Shown piece after piece: positions 1 through 9,515 of a stretch of DNA of 64,000 nucleotides (positions are counted from its first letter, which is position 1; each line of letters opens with the position of its first letter). The DNA comes from Massilia mucilaginosa (GTDB lineage Bacteria; Pseudomonadota; Gammaproteobacteria; Burkholderiales; Burkholderiaceae_D). The notes beneath the pieces were generated by a model. The model saw only the letters and a program-made list of their open reading frames with translations, did not search any database and was not told where the DNA came from. Where the stretch lies: positions 36,351-100,350 of the forward strand of contig NZ_WHJH01000022.1 of the NCBI RefSeq assembly GCF_011682145.1, written 5' to 3'. The translations under genes were made by a program, and so were the position numbers.

Positions 1-1
1 G

Positions 2-2158
2 ACACCCACCAGCAGACGCGCGTTCTTGCGCCAGGCCGGCAAGGTCGGCGCTAGCGCCGCCGCGCTTTCCATGTTTCCGCCCGCGATCAGCAGGGCCCTT
101 GCGGTCGCGGCCAACAACCGCACCGGCACCATCCGCGATGTCGAGCATATCGTCATCCTGATGCAGGAAAACCGTTCCTTCGACCATTACTTCGGCACCC
201 TGAAAGGGGTGCGCGGTTTCGGCGACCGCTTTCCGATCCCGCTGCCGGCCTCGACCGCAATGGGCAAGCACCGGGTCTGGTACCAGCTCAACGACAGCGT
301 GCCGGCGGCGCCGCGCGTGATCGCGCCCTTCCATCTGAATACCCAGCAAAGTTTCAATGCCATGCGGGTGGCGGGCACGCCGCACAGCTGGCCCAATGCG
401 CAGTACGCGTGGAACCACGGCATCATGGACACCTGGCCGACCCACAAGCAAAACCATTCGATGGGCTATTACAAGGAAGCCGATATTCCTTTCCAGTTCG
501 CGCTGGCCAACGCGTTTACCATTTGCGACGCCTACCACTGCTCGTTCCAGGGCGGCACCAACCCGAACCGGGTGTATGCCTGGACCGGCGCCAACGACCC
601 GCTCAAGCAGGGTAATGGCCCGGTCATCGGCAACAGCTACGACAGCGTCGAGCACGACCCGACCGGCGGCTACGCCTGGCTCACCTATCCGGAACGGCTG
701 CAGGCGGCCGGCATCGGCTGGCAGGTGTACCAGAACATGGCAGACAACTTCACCGACAACCCGCTGGCCGGCTTCCGGCGCTTCCGCGACGCCTTCGCCA
801 ACCTGCCCGGGTCCGATCCGCAGTTGCGCGAACGGGGCATGAGCACGCGCGACCTCGACCAGCTCAAGCTCGACGTGCAGGGCAACAAGCTGCCGCAAGT
901 GTCGTTCATTGTCGCCACCGCCGAAGGCTCCGAGCATCCCGGCCCGTCCAGCCCGGCGCAGGGCGCCGAGTACACCGCGGCCGTGCTGGACGCGCTGACC
1001 TCGAATACCGAGGTCTGGAGCAAGACCGTGCTGTTCCTGATGTTCGACGAAAACGACGGGTTTTTCGACCACGTACCGCCGCCTGCCGCGCCATCGTATG
1101 TGCAATGGAACAGCGACCAGAAGCAGGCCGTGCTGGCCGGCGCCTCGACCGTCAGCACCGTCGGCGAATACCATGACATTCGTTCCGCCGAAACCAGTGA
1201 AGCGCCCGCCCTCATGCACCGGCCGTACGGCCTCGGCCCGCGCGTGCCGATGTATGTGATTTCGCCGTGGAGCAAGGGCGGCTGGGTCAACTCGCAAGTG
1301 TTCGATCACACCTCGGTGATTCGGTTCATCGAAACCCGTTTCGGGGTGATGGAACCGACCATTACGCCGTGGCGCCGCGCCGTTTGCGGCGACCTGATGA
1401 GCGCATTCAACTTCCGGGACCCGGACGGCACGGCTTTTGCGACCGCCTTGCCGGACACCAGGGCGCTGGCCGCGCGCGCCCGCGCGCTGGGCGACACCAG
1501 GATGCCGGACCTGCCTCCGCTGCCGGAATTGCCAACCCAGGTGGCCGGCACGCGGCCCTCGCGCGCCTTGCCGTACGAGCTGCACACGAGCGCACGCGTG
1601 CATCCCGACAAGGTCGAGGTCGAGCTGCTGTTCGCGAACACGGGGGCGGCCGCCGCGGTGTTCCATGTGTACGACCAGAACCAGTTGAACAAGCCGCCAC
1701 GGCGCTACACGGTCGAAGCGGGCAAGGACCTGAACGGGGTCTGGGCGCTGGGGGAGCAGATGGGCAAGTACGATCTGTGGGTGCTGGGGCCGAACGGTTT
1801 TCACCGCCACTTCAGCGGCACCGCCTCGCGCCAGGGGCCGCAGCCGGAAATCCAGGTCTGCTACGACATCGCCAACGGCGGCGTGTCGGCCAAGCTGCGC
1901 AACAACGGCGCGGTCGCGGCCACCTTCGTGCTCAAGGCCAACGCCTACCTCGATGCGCCGGCGTGGAGCGTGACGGTGGCGGCCGGCGCCATAGCGGAGC
2001 AAGCCTGGCCGCTGTGCGATTGCGGCAACTGGTACGACTTCAGCGTGCGCGTGACCGAACTGCCCGGCTACGTGCGGCGCTTTGCCGGCCGCGTGGAAAC
2101 CGGCAAGGATGCGATCAGCGATCCGGCCATGGGCGGACTGGCGCTGGCTGCCGACTAA
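2..2158 (+). CDS. Phosphocholine-specific phospholipase C, 5'-partial
   Basis: Hydrolyses phosphatidylcholine-type phospholipids outside the cytoplasm. The reading frame is open to the window edge and begins with a twin-arginine motif (SRRAFLR, about residue 5) and a hydrophobic stretch ending in ALA, so the start codon lies just outside the window and TAT export is expected. The phosphoesterase core opens with a MQENRSFDHYFG block near residue 55, which is diagnostic of the bacterial non-haemolytic PlcN/acid phosphatase AcpA superfamily. A metal-site segment FDENDGFFDHVPPP lies near residue 350. Two C-terminal DUF756-type beta domains (about residues 520-600 and 620-700) complete the architecture known for PlcN. 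Length, about 718 residues, suits the family. It is convergent with the next gene. Confidence 0.93.
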   Translation, partial: TPTSRRAFLRQAGKVGASAAALSMFPPAISRALAVAANNRTGTIRDVEHIVILMQENRSFDHYFGTLKGVRGFGDRFPIPLPASTAMGKHRVWYQLNDSVPAAPRVIAPFHLNTQQSFNAMRVAGTPHSWPNAQYAWNHGIMDTWPTHKQNHSMGYYKEADIPFQFALANAFTICDAYHCSFQGGTNPNRVYAWTGANDPLKQGNGPVIGNSYDSVEHDPTGGYAWLTYPERLQAAGIGWQVYQNMADNFTDNPLAGFRRFRDAFANLPGSDPQLRERGMSTRDLDQLKLDVQGNKLPQVSFIVATAEGSEHPGPSSPAQGAEYTAAVLDALTSNTEVWSKTVLFLMFDENDGFFDHVPPPAAPSYVQWNSDQKQAVLAGASTVSTVGEYHDIRSAETSEAPALMHRPYGLGPRVPMYVISPWSKGGWVNSQVFDHTSVIRFIETRFGVMEPTITPWRRAVCGDLMSAFNFRDPDGTAFATALPDTRALAARARALGDTRMPDLPPLPELPTQVAGTRPSRALPYELHTSARVHPDKVEVELLFANTGAAAAVFHVYDQNQLNKPPRRYTVEAGKDLNGVWALGEQMGKYDLWVLGPNGFHRHFSGTASRQGPQPEIQVCYDIANGGVSAKLRNNGAVAATFVLKANAYLDAPAWSVTVAAGAIAEQAWPLCDCGNWYDFSVRVTELPGYVRRFAGRVETGKDAISDPAMGGLALAAD

Positions 2159-2168
2159 GCGGGCGGAT

Positions 2169-2202
2169 GCGCATGTGCACGCCCTTGCGCGTGCACATGC
2201 GC
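2169..2202. terminator. Perfect 14-bp inverted repeat between convergent genes
   Basis: GCGCATGTGCACGC and its exact reverse complement flank a 6-nt loop (CCTTGC), starting 10 bp after the phospholipase stop codon and ending 7 bp before the stop of the opposite gene. There is no T-tract on either side, so it may stop or protect both transcripts rather than act as a classical intrinsic terminator. The symmetry is seen directly; the role is inferred. Confidence 0.6.
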
Positions 2203-2209
2203 CATGCCG

Positions 2210-3010
2210 TTACGGCGCCGCCGAAAACGAACTATGCGATGGAAATTTTTTCTTCATCCATTCGTCGTTCAACTGCAGGGCGGTGACGATATCGTCCGGC
2301 AGCGTATCGAGAATCTCCGGATCGTCGCTCGGGGTATCGGCCAGCAGGCTGGCCAGGTGGATGATGGCGCCGAGTTTGCTGAACGGGTGGGCCGCCATCG
2401 GGTCCGACGAGCATTCCAGCGCGCGCACGATCTGTTCCGGAAAGTTCCAGCGCCGGCCCAGCTCGGCCGTAATTTCCCCTTCGCAAAATCCCAGCAAGCG
2501 CTGCTCGCGCTCCCAGCGTCCGCCCGGCAGGTGCGGCTGCTGTTCGATTTCGGCGAACGCGGTCGGCTCGGCCTGGTAAATCAGCAGTTCGCCCAGGCGC
2601 ACCATCATGCCGGCCAGCCAGGCATCCTGGCCATCGTTGCCCAGGCTGGTCGAAAGCCACTTGGCGTAGCCGGCGCAGGCCATGCTGCTTTTCCAGAATT
2701 CATCGCTGTCGAGCCCTGGCAGGTCGGGAAAGGATTCGGCGAAGCAGGCCGCCAGCGCCAGGGTGCGCACGTGCGCCATGCCGGTCATGGCGATGGCGTC
2801 GTCGAGCGAATTGACGCCGCGCGAGACGCCGAAGCGGGCGCTGTTGGCCAGGCGCATCAGCTTGGCGGTGAGCGCCGGATCGCGCGCGATGATGGCGCTG
2901 ATCGACTTGGCCGAGGCATCTTCATCGTCCAGCGTCTTGATGAGCGCGTGGGCCACTTCGGAAATCACCGGGAGTTTGACGTTCTGAAAAAATGCGGAGA
3001 GGACGGGCAT
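2210..3010 (-). CDS. HDOD domain protein
   Basis: A 266-residue cytoplasmic protein made almost entirely of one HDOD domain, a catalytically dead relative of HD phosphohydrolases used as an output or scaffold in bacterial signalling. The typical N-terminal pattern is seen: LPVIS-like entry near residue 12, IIARDPALTAKLMRLANS near residues 40-58, then the alanine-rich helix containing the MTGMAHVRTLALA segment. No receiver, EAL or GGDEF domain is attached. It is transcribed alone toward the phospholipase gene. HDOD proteins of this size usually act in regulation of motility or c-di-GMP output; nothing here identifies the partner. Confidence 0.85.
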   Translation of the reverse strand: MPVLSAFFQNVKLPVISEVAHALIKTLDDEDASAKSISAIIARDPALTAKLMRLANSARFGVSRGVNSLDDAIAMTGMAHVRTLALAACFAESFPDLPGLDSDEFWKSSMACAGYAKWLSTSLGNDGQDAWLAGMMVRLGELLIYQAEPTAFAEIEQQPHLPGGRWEREQRLLGFCEGEITAELGRRWNFPEQIVRALECSSDPMAAHPFSKLGAIIHLASLLADTPSDDPEILDTLPDDIVTALQLNDEWMKKKFPSHSSFSAAP

Positions 3011-3647
3011 GGGGCTTCCTTTTGAAGGTCAGTCGCGGCGTGAAGAAAGAGACTGCAAACGGGACAGCTGGGACAGGGCAAGGGCGGCGCCGCCGGGGTA
3101 TGCCAGGCGCGTCGCTTGATGAATGGCGGTATGGAATCGGGCAGGCATGCTTCGGTGTTCCCCAGCTTGCGTTGATGATTCAGTCTACTATGAGTAATGC
3201 CCCATGCAAACAAAATCCGCAGCGTCCCGGACACGGCGGCGCGCGGGTGAAGCGGCGCGGGACGGCGCGCCGATGGAGCGCTCGCGGTTTCCTCTACGGG
3301 CGACTGGCGCGCCATGCGGCGTGCGTAAAAAAGCCGGTCGCGACGGTAGCTGCCAAGGTGTTGTTTTAGCGTGCGCAACAGGCAGGAAGAATGTCTGGCC
3401 GACCGGCTGTCATCAATGCCGGCGGCAATTGGCAATTGGCAAATGGCAAATGGCAAAAGGTAAACGGCAGAGAAAGATTGATAATATCTTTGCTTGGACA
3501 TCGTCCCACCCCGGAGCGTTTCCGGCTATCAAGCTGCGCCCTTGGCTCGACGTTTCAGAAAATTGACTATCGTCAATGCTGTCCCTGCGTCGCAGAGCAA
3601 GATTGAAGACTGGTCGGTCCCGTTCAATCACCCCGGAGGCAATCGCC
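3011..3647. other. Intergenic region, divergent promoters, no gene seen
   Basis: This 637-bp stretch separates the divergent HDOD and DUF6351 genes. Frames on both strands are short and lack plausible start sites. Apart from the heptamer repeat at 3424-3472 I see no RNA gene or hairpin. A GGAGG ribosome-binding site at 3635-3639 precedes the downstream ATG at 3648 and decides that start over earlier in-frame codons. Confidence 0.5.
3424..3472 (+). repeat. Seven-copy imperfect heptamer tandem repeat (GGCAAWT type)
   Basis: Successive 7-bp units read GGCAATT, GGCAATT, GGCAAAT, GGCAAAT, GGCAAAA, GGTAAAC, GGCAGAG, decaying toward the right. The tract is intergenic, about 175 bp upstream of the DUF6351 gene. 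Heptamer microsatellites like this expand and shrink by slipped-strand replication, so copy number may differ between strains. Confidence 0.9.
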
Positions 3648-5972
3648 ATGACCCCTTGGAACCCATCGTTCGCCCGCGCGCTCGCCGCTGCGCTCGTGCC
3701 CATCGTGCTGGCTGGCTGCGGCGGCGCGGTCCAGGCGCCGGACAGGAAGCTGTCGCTCACCGTCTTGTCGAGCAAGCCGCATGAAGTCTCCGGCGGCGAC
3801 GCCCGCATTGCCGTCAGCGCCGTTGCGGACGCGTCCGGGCTGACATTCCTGCTCAATGGCCAGCGCATCGACCCGCCGATGGTCACCGCCGGCACGCGCA
3901 TGGAAGGGGTGGTGTCCGGCCTGGCCGACGGCGCCAACACGCTCGAAGTGCGCTACGCCGGCCATGGCGGGCGCGCTGCTTCGGCCTCGCTGGTGCTGAC
4001 CAACCACGCGCTGAGCGGCCCCATTTTCAGCGGCCCGCAGCAGCAGCCGTTCGTGTGCCGCACCCACGAGTCGGGCCTGGGTCAGCCGCTGGTGGACAAC
4101 CAGGACGGCATCGGCCATCCGGTATTCGACACGGTTGGCGGGCGCCCGGTCGGTCACAGCAAGGCCTGCGCCATCAAGACCCAGATTCACTACTTTTACT
4201 TTACCGGCGACGGCTTCAAGCCCTTCGATGCCGCCACCGGCTACGCCACGCCCCCGGCCGACCTGAAAACCATCACGCTTGGCGGCGCCAGCGTGCCGTA
4301 TGTGGTGCGGGTCGAAGCCGGCACCATCAACCGTTTCGTGTACACCATCGCCATGCTGGCGCCGTCGGCGCCGCGCCCGGACGCGGCGTCCGGTACGGCG
4401 CCTGGCTTCGACCGCGCATCCTGGAACCGCAAGCTGGTGTACTGGCTGCGCGGCGGGGTCGGCCTGGGTCACCAGCAGGGCACCGCGATCTGGTTCAGCA
4501 ATGGCTTGCGCGGCAGCGAGCGCCAGATCGTTTCGCGCATCCTGGCGCAGGGCTATGCGGTGCTCAGTTCGTCCGGCAATGAAGCGGGCGTGCACTACAA
4601 CATGCGCCTGGCCGAAGAAACGGCCATGATGACCAAGGAACGCTTTATCGAAGCGGTCGGCCAGCCGGCGTTCACGATCGGGATCGGCGGCTCGGGCGGG
4701 GCGGTGCAGCAGTATCTGTTCGCGCAAAACCGGCCGGGATTGCTGGACGCCGGGATTCCGGTGCAATCGTATCCGGACATGGTCACGCAAACCATCCCGG
4801 TGGCCGACTGCCCGCTGCTGGAACAGTATTTCAGCGACGAGGTGGCGCGCGATGCGGCCTCGCCCTGGGCAAGCTGGAGCCGGCGCGCGCTGATCGAAGG
4901 CTCGAACGCCAGCGATACGGCCGCCAATCCGGTCACCGGCAAACCCGGGTCGACCGAATGCATCAACGGCTGGCAGGGCGCGGTGCCGACCGTGCTCAAT
5001 CCCGTCTTCAAGGATCCGCGCTACGAGCTGGTGGCAAAAAACTACGGCTATCCGGCGGACGTCTTTGCGAACGTCAAATGGACACACTGGAACGACCTGG
5101 CCAATATCTACGGCAGCGGCGCCGACGGCCACGCCCCGAGCCCGGTCGATAACGTCGGCGTGCAGTACGGCCTTGGCGCGCTGGCCGCAGGGCAGATCGG
5201 CAAGGATGAATTCTTGCGTATCAATGCCTGCGTCGGCAGCTGGAAGGAGCCGTCGCAATTCGTCATGTGGGACGCGGCCGCCGATCCTTTCGACGGGCGC
5301 AACATGCAGCGCAGCGCAAGCTGCCGCGATCCGGGCGGCGTGCCGGCGCCACGGCGCGCGGGCGACCTGGCGGCCATGCGCGCGGCCTATGCATCGGGCC
5401 ACGTGTTCACCGGGCAGCGCCTGGGCATTCCCATGATCGACGTGCGCCCGTACCTGGAGCCTTCGCTGAATATGCATAACGCGCGCCAGGCGTTTTCGGT
5501 GCGCGCGCGCCTGCTGGACGCCAGCCGCGCGGCGGCGCGCAACCAGGTGATCTGGTTCGCGGCCGAGAAAGCCGACCAGGCCGCGCGCGCCATCGATGCG
5601 CTGGCGGTGCTGGACCGCTACCTGAGCGACGGCGCCGCGCCGGCCGCTTTTGCCGACCGCTGTTTCGACGCCAGCGGTGCGCTGATCGGCAGCGGACCAT
5701 CGGCCTGGGATGGCGTGTTGAACCAGCGCCCCAAGGGCGTCTGCAGCGCCGCCTTTCCGATCTTTGCCAGCCCGCGCATGATGGCGGGCGACTCGATCAA
5801 GGGCGATATCTTCAAGTGCAAGCTCAAACCGGTGGCCGCCGCGCTGCGCGATGGCACCTATCCGGCTGCGGCCGGGTTCAGCGCCGATGACAGGCAATGG
5901 CTGGAGCGGATCTTCCCGCAAGGCGTGTGCGACTATCGGGCCGGCGACCAGGGCCGGCCGGCGCGCTGGTGA
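3648..5972 (+). CDS. DUF6351 family exported lipoprotein, putative serine hydrolase
   Basis: A 774-residue predicted lipoprotein. The start ATG has a GGAGG site 8 bp upstream, and the N-terminus is a short signal peptide ending in the lipobox LAGC (Cys about residue 23), so it should be anchored in an envelope membrane facing outward. An N-terminal beta domain (about 30-130) precedes a long alpha/beta-hydrolase-like body. A nucleophile-elbow motif GIGGSGGAVQQY (about residue 345) matches GxSxG, so Ser is the likely nucleophile. The body resembles DUF6351, a family of large secreted proteins with no established substrate. Cysteine-rich segments later suggest disulfides. No operon partner is evident. 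Confidence 0.8.
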   Translation: MTPWNPSFARALAAALVPIVLAGCGGAVQAPDRKLSLTVLSSKPHEVSGGDARIAVSAVADASGLTFLLNGQRIDPPMVTAGTRMEGVVSGLADGANTLEVRYAGHGGRAASASLVLTNHALSGPIFSGPQQQPFVCRTHESGLGQPLVDNQDGIGHPVFDTVGGRPVGHSKACAIKTQIHYFYFTGDGFKPFDAATGYATPPADLKTITLGGASVPYVVRVEAGTINRFVYTIAMLAPSAPRPDAASGTAPGFDRASWNRKLVYWLRGGVGLGHQQGTAIWFSNGLRGSERQIVSRILAQGYAVLSSSGNEAGVHYNMRLAEETAMMTKERFIEAVGQPAFTIGIGGSGGAVQQYLFAQNRPGLLDAGIPVQSYPDMVTQTIPVADCPLLEQYFSDEVARDAASPWASWSRRALIEGSNASDTAANPVTGKPGSTECINGWQGAVPTVLNPVFKDPRYELVAKNYGYPADVFANVKWTHWNDLANIYGSGADGHAPSPVDNVGVQYGLGALAAGQIGKDEFLRINACVGSWKEPSQFVMWDAAADPFDGRNMQRSASCRDPGGVPAPRRAGDLAAMRAAYASGHVFTGQRLGIPMIDVRPYLEPSLNMHNARQAFSVRARLLDASRAAARNQVIWFAAEKADQAARAIDALAVLDRYLSDGAAPAAFADRCFDASGALIGSGPSAWDGVLNQRPKGVCSAAFPIFASPRMMAGDSIKGDIFKCKLKPVAAALRDGTYPAAAGFSADDRQWLERIFPQGVCDYRAGDQGRPARW

Positions 5973-6000
5973 CGGCGGCCGGCCCCGATCCGGCGGCGCC

Positions 6001-7459
6001 TTATCTGGCGCCGCTGTACTTGAACGCCAGGATCGCGCCCGGATTTTCCAGCCTGGTGGCCGGCGCGCCGTTCTCGCCGGTGCCGAGCGAGCCTTCAACA
6101 TCGGTGGCCACGTAAATGGTGGCGCCATCGGCGCTGACCACCACGTCGCGATAGCGGTTCACCGAGCGAAACAGCGGCTCGGCGTCACCGAGCGGCAGGT
6201 GGCCTGCCGGATCGAGCCGCACGCGGTAGATGGTGCCGCGTTTCAGGCTGCCGATCAGCAGCGAATTCTCCCAACCGGGCACGCCCGCCTTGCCGCCCTT
6301 GTAATAGGCGACCGACGATGGCGCGACCGTCGGCCAGCAAATGTAATACAGGCTGCTGTCGGCGCACACAGGGTCCTTGAAACTGAAGCTGTTGTCGACC
6401 GTGTAGAAGGTTTTCAGCGGTTCGACGAAATCCGGATCGGACCACGCCGATTCCTTCTGCACCGGTACGCCGGGCGGCACGCTGGTGCCGTTCGCGGCCG
6501 GGTCCTTGACGCCCTCGCAGCCGCCTTCGGCCTTCGAATAGTTGGCGTAGGCATAGGCGGCGTTATCCTTGTAGCCGGCCACGTTGGGCCAGCCGTAATT
6601 GCGCCCGGCCAGGATCAGATTGAGTTCGTCGTCGGTGTTCGGTCCCTGTTCGGTGGCGTACAGCTGGCCGGCGGGGCTGAACACCATGCCCTGGGTATTG
6701 CGGATGCCCCAGGCGTAGACATGGCTTTTCACGCCGTGGATGAGCGGGTTGTCGGGCGGGATGGAGCCGTCCTGGTTCAGGCGCAGGATCTTGCCGCGAT
6801 AGTGGCTAGTGGCGCCAGTCGGCGGCGCGCACCTCGGCGGCGCTCGGCAGCACCTGCGCCAGGTTCGGCACGCACAGATAGCTCATCTGGTTGGCGCCCT
6901 GGTCGCCGATGGCGTAGTACAGTTTCTGGTCGGGGCCGAACAGCAGGCGCGCCGACTGGTGGTCGTGCGAGGACGGCAAGCCTTTGATGACATCCTTCGG
7001 CGCGCTCAGTTTCTGGGTCGTCGCATCGTAGGTGTAGCGGCGGATCGCGGTGCGGTTGGGAAAAGCGCCGCCGTCGCCGCCGGCGTACGAGAACGACACA
7101 TACACATAGTCGCGCCCGCGTTTCCTGAGCAGGTCCGGGTGCAGGGCCAGCCCGAGCAAGCCGTCTTGCGCCTTGTCGGAGGAGACCACGTCGTCGATGG
7201 TGGCGATCACGGTCTTCTTGCCGCTGGCCGGATCGACGCGCACCACGCGCTTGCCGGTCTGCTCGGTCAGCCATAGCTGGCCATCCGGACCCAGCACCAT
7301 ATTGTGGGGATTGGCGAAGCCGCTCGCGAGCACGGTTTTGGCAAAGCCCGGCGGCAGCGGCGCAACCTTGGCGCCGGTCGGCGGCGGCGGTTCGGCCCAT
7401 GCCGGTGAGCTGGAGGCCAGCAGGAGGATCAGGGTGCGCGCAATGCCGTGACGGTTCAT
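6001..7459 (-). pseudogene. PQQ-dependent sugar dehydrogenase (glucose/sorbosone type), frameshifted by a 7-bp duplication
   Basis: A periplasmic beta-propeller dehydrogenase of the Gdh/YliI (soluble aldose sugar dehydrogenase) type that would use PQQ. It starts at 7459 after a GGAG site and has a signal peptide ending AWA. Propeller blades are recognisable, including GFANPHNMVLGPDGQLWLTE early and YAWGIRNTQGMVFSP later. The frame breaks at 6800-6813, where TAGTGGC is present twice in perfect tandem and creates a stop directly after ADWRH. Removing one copy restores one 483-codon frame reading through YRGKILRLN into the second half. As it stands only the N-terminal half is made. It is either a recent pseudogene, a reversible slippage switch, or a sequence error. 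Confidence 0.88.
6800..6813. repeat. Perfect 7-bp tandem duplication (TAGTGGC x2) inside the dehydrogenase gene
   Basis: Two adjacent identical heptamers cause the frameshift described for the surrounding gene; deleting one copy exactly restores the reading frame. Confidence 0.9.
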
Positions 7460-7539
7460 GTTTTCTCCAGGGGCCGCAGGCCCGGTTGATGTCGGTATGG
7501 TCAACCAAACAATATACGCTAACTGCATATCCGCACGCT

Positions 7540-7753
7540 TCGCCAAAAAAGTCGGCGCCGATGCCGTCCTTGGTCGGACGCTGGTCGCTGATGCCGACGA
7601 TGTTAATGGCGCAGGCGCCGGCGACCGGCTTGGCGACGACATCGCTGCTGGCGGCTTCGTAATTGAGCGCTACCTTGGTCTCGGCCGCGCTGGCGCTGAC
7701 GGCCAGCAGGCACGACAACAAGGGGCAAACAGGTGGATCGATGGTTTCATCAT
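7540..7753 (-). pseudogene. Remnant of a small exported protein gene, frameshifted and truncated
   Basis: An ATG at 7753, 15 bp after the preceding stop, begins M-M-K-P-S-I-H-L-F-A, then a one-base shift in the run CCCC near 7722 moves the signal sequence LLSCLLAVSASAAET into another frame. That second frame continues with about 50 residues (KVALNYEAAS through GIGADFFGE). After that the frame runs without a proper end into the promoter of the dehydrogenase gene. I do not recognise the family with certainty; the piece looks like the N-terminal third of a periplasmic protein or lipoprotein of about 180-200 residues. The missing 3' part suggests a deletion in addition to the frameshift. Confidence 0.55.
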
Positions 7754-7768
7754 GGTTGGTTCCGCTTC

Positions 7769-8487
7769 TTATTGGGCGATGGAATACAGGTGGCCGTTGA
7801 GCGCACGGAGGACGGCGCGGCCGTTGCCGGATGCGAGCACTGGTGCGTTCTGCTGGGCCACGCTGACACCGGGAATCATCGGAATCGCGCCTTTCGGCAG
7901 GTCGGCGGCGTCGCTTGGGCCGGCCATCAGGTCGAGTTTCATCATCAGCATGATGTTGTCGATGGCGTCCTTGGAGGCCTTGCGGTAGGCCGCGCCCTGG
8001 TTGTCGCCCCATGCCTTGAGCGACTCGGTGCCGCCCGCGCCCAGCGGGCTGGACAAGAACACATAGGTATTGAGGAAGGACTTCTGTTCCACGTTCGGGC
8101 GCGACAGGGTGGCCACCGAGCGCACGCTCAGCTGCTTGAAGTCGGGCGAGAAGGTGTAGCTGGTCTGAATGACCATCAGGCCCTTGCCGGCGCCCACCGC
8201 ATTGACGCGGTCGGTGATCTGCTGCATCGTCGACGGCAGCGGCTGGGTCTCGACAGCGCCTGCACGTAGTGCGAGCGGAAATCGTAGTCGTCGACCGAGG
8301 CGTAGAACGGGGCCAGGGTGCCATGAATGGTGTTCTGGCGCGATTCGGCCACTTTCGAGCCGATGAACGCGCCGATCAGGCCGCCACCGAGGGCGGCGCC
8401 GGCGCCGAACGCTTCGGCGCGCACGATGATTTCGTCCTGGGTCAATTCTTTGGCCGCGGGGTCGAGCGCGACCCGTGTCGGTGGCAT
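7769..8487 (-). pseudogene. Degenerate lipoprotein gene, frameshifted near 8255 and lacking a normal signal peptide
   Basis: Two frames together encode about 239 residues of one protein: an N-terminal part with a glycine-rich helix (GAGAALGGGLIGAFIGSK) and a C-terminal part beginning ETQPLPSTMQQITDRVNAVG. They join only if one G is restored in CTGTCGAG around 8251-8260. The first ATG gives MPPTRVALDP, but the in-frame codons just before it read LARACFSACT, which looks like the end of a lipoprotein signal (FSAC) whose start has been lost next to the stop of the upstream gene. So both the start and the middle are damaged. The family is unknown. It lies in a run of three damaged genes. Confidence 0.65.
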
Positions 8488-8517
8488 GGTGCAGGCACTA
8501 AAGCACGCGCGCGCCAG

Positions 8518-9414
8518 CTACCTGGCCGGGTCGAGCGGCGCGACCGGGTCCGCCAGCACCTGGGTCCAGTACACCCGCGCGCGCTCGCCGGCATGGTGGA
8601 TGGCGTAGCCGGCGCCCATGTCGCTCAATTGCGCATCCATCAGGTTGGCGCAGTGGCCCGGGCTGTCGAGCCATCCGGCCACCACCTCGTCGGGCGACTC
8701 CTGGCCGACCGCGATGTTTTCGCCGACGCGGCGCCAGTTGTACCCGGCCGCCAGCGCCCGTTCGTCGACCATGCGGCCGTCTTTGCCCGCATGGCTGAAA
8801 TAGCGCTTGCCGGCCATGTCGGCGCTGTGGCCCTGCGCCGCGGCGGCCAGTTCCTCGTTCCACACCAGCGGCGGCGCGGCCTCGAACGCTTGCGCGCCGC
8901 AGTTGCGGGCGCTGGCGCGGGCGCGGTTGGCCGCCTCCAGGATGCGCAGCCCGGCCTCGCGCGAGGGCGGCAGGCGCGAGGCGGCCGAGGGCGGGGCCGG
9001 CTGGGCCAGCACGATCAGCCAGCTGTCGCCGCTGCGGCGCGCGCCCACGTGCGCAAAGCGGGCGCTTAACAGCGTCTTGCAGTAGCTGCGTTCGATGCTG
9101 GCCATGACCCGGACCGGATCGGACACTCCCGCCACATGGATCGCGTCGGCCTGGGCCACCGGATAGCCGGCGCGCTCGATCGCCGGCGCCAGCAGGGTGC
9201 CGGAGCCCACCTGGACCTTGGACAAGGCCGGATGCGCCAGCAGCGGCGCCACCGGCCCCAGCGTGCCGCCCTGGCAGGGATGCGGGGCGGCGCGGTAGGC
9301 GTTAATCAGTTCGATGAGCGTGTTGCGCTGCTGGGCGGCGGCCGGCGCCGTGGCCAGGGCCAGGCTGGCGAGCAGCCAGCGCAGGGTGGCGGTGTGTGGA
9401 GTGAAGAATGTCAT
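8518..9414 (-). CDS. Exported CAP (SCP/PR-1) domain protein
   Basis: A 298-residue secreted protein with a clear signal peptide (ending PAAAQ, about residue 28). The C-terminal half (about 160-290) is a canonical CAP/SCP domain with its conserved elements HSADMAGKRYFSH, GENIAVG and SPGHCANLM. The N-terminal half (about 30-150) begins NTLIELINAYRAAP and resembles a second, degenerate CAP repeat that lacks those motifs. Bacterial CAP proteins are extracytoplasmic and have been linked to lipid or peptide binding; no enzymatic role can be assigned here. The stop codon is 30 bp from the damaged lipoprotein gene on the same strand. Confidence 0.88.
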   Translation of the reverse strand: MTFFTPHTATLRWLLASLALATAPAAAQQRNTLIELINAYRAAPHPCQGGTLGPVAPLLAHPALSKVQVGSGTLLAPAIERAGYPVAQADAIHVAGVSDPVRVMASIERSYCKTLLSARFAHVGARRSGDSWLIVLAQPAPPSAASRLPPSREAGLRILEAANRARASARNCGAQAFEAAPPLVWNEELAAAAQGHSADMAGKRYFSHAGKDGRMVDERALAAGYNWRRVGENIAVGQESPDEVVAGWLDSPGHCANLMDAQLSDMGAGYAIHHAGERARVYWTQVLADPVAPLDPAR

Positions 9415-9515
9415 GCGCGGATTCTAACAGCGGCCGCATTTTTGCTATGCTATCGACTTTCCACCGGCTGGCGCCCTTGCCCGGGCCGGCGAACCTCATT
9501 TACGGAGTAGTGCAT

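Noticed and set aside
3624..6128. Long open frame of 834 codons on the minus strand over the DUF6351 gene
   Set aside because: It is a GC-rich antisense shadow: Ala/Arg/Gly-rich, without domain-like motifs, opposite a gene with a signal peptide and hydrolase motif. The same applies to the antisense frames at 13473-15326, 19641-22820 and 33667-35772.
6777..8324. 515-codon minus-strand frame joining several damaged genes
   Set aside because: It is a fortuitous fusion of the wrong frames of three genes; only about 70 residues in the middle look like real protein.
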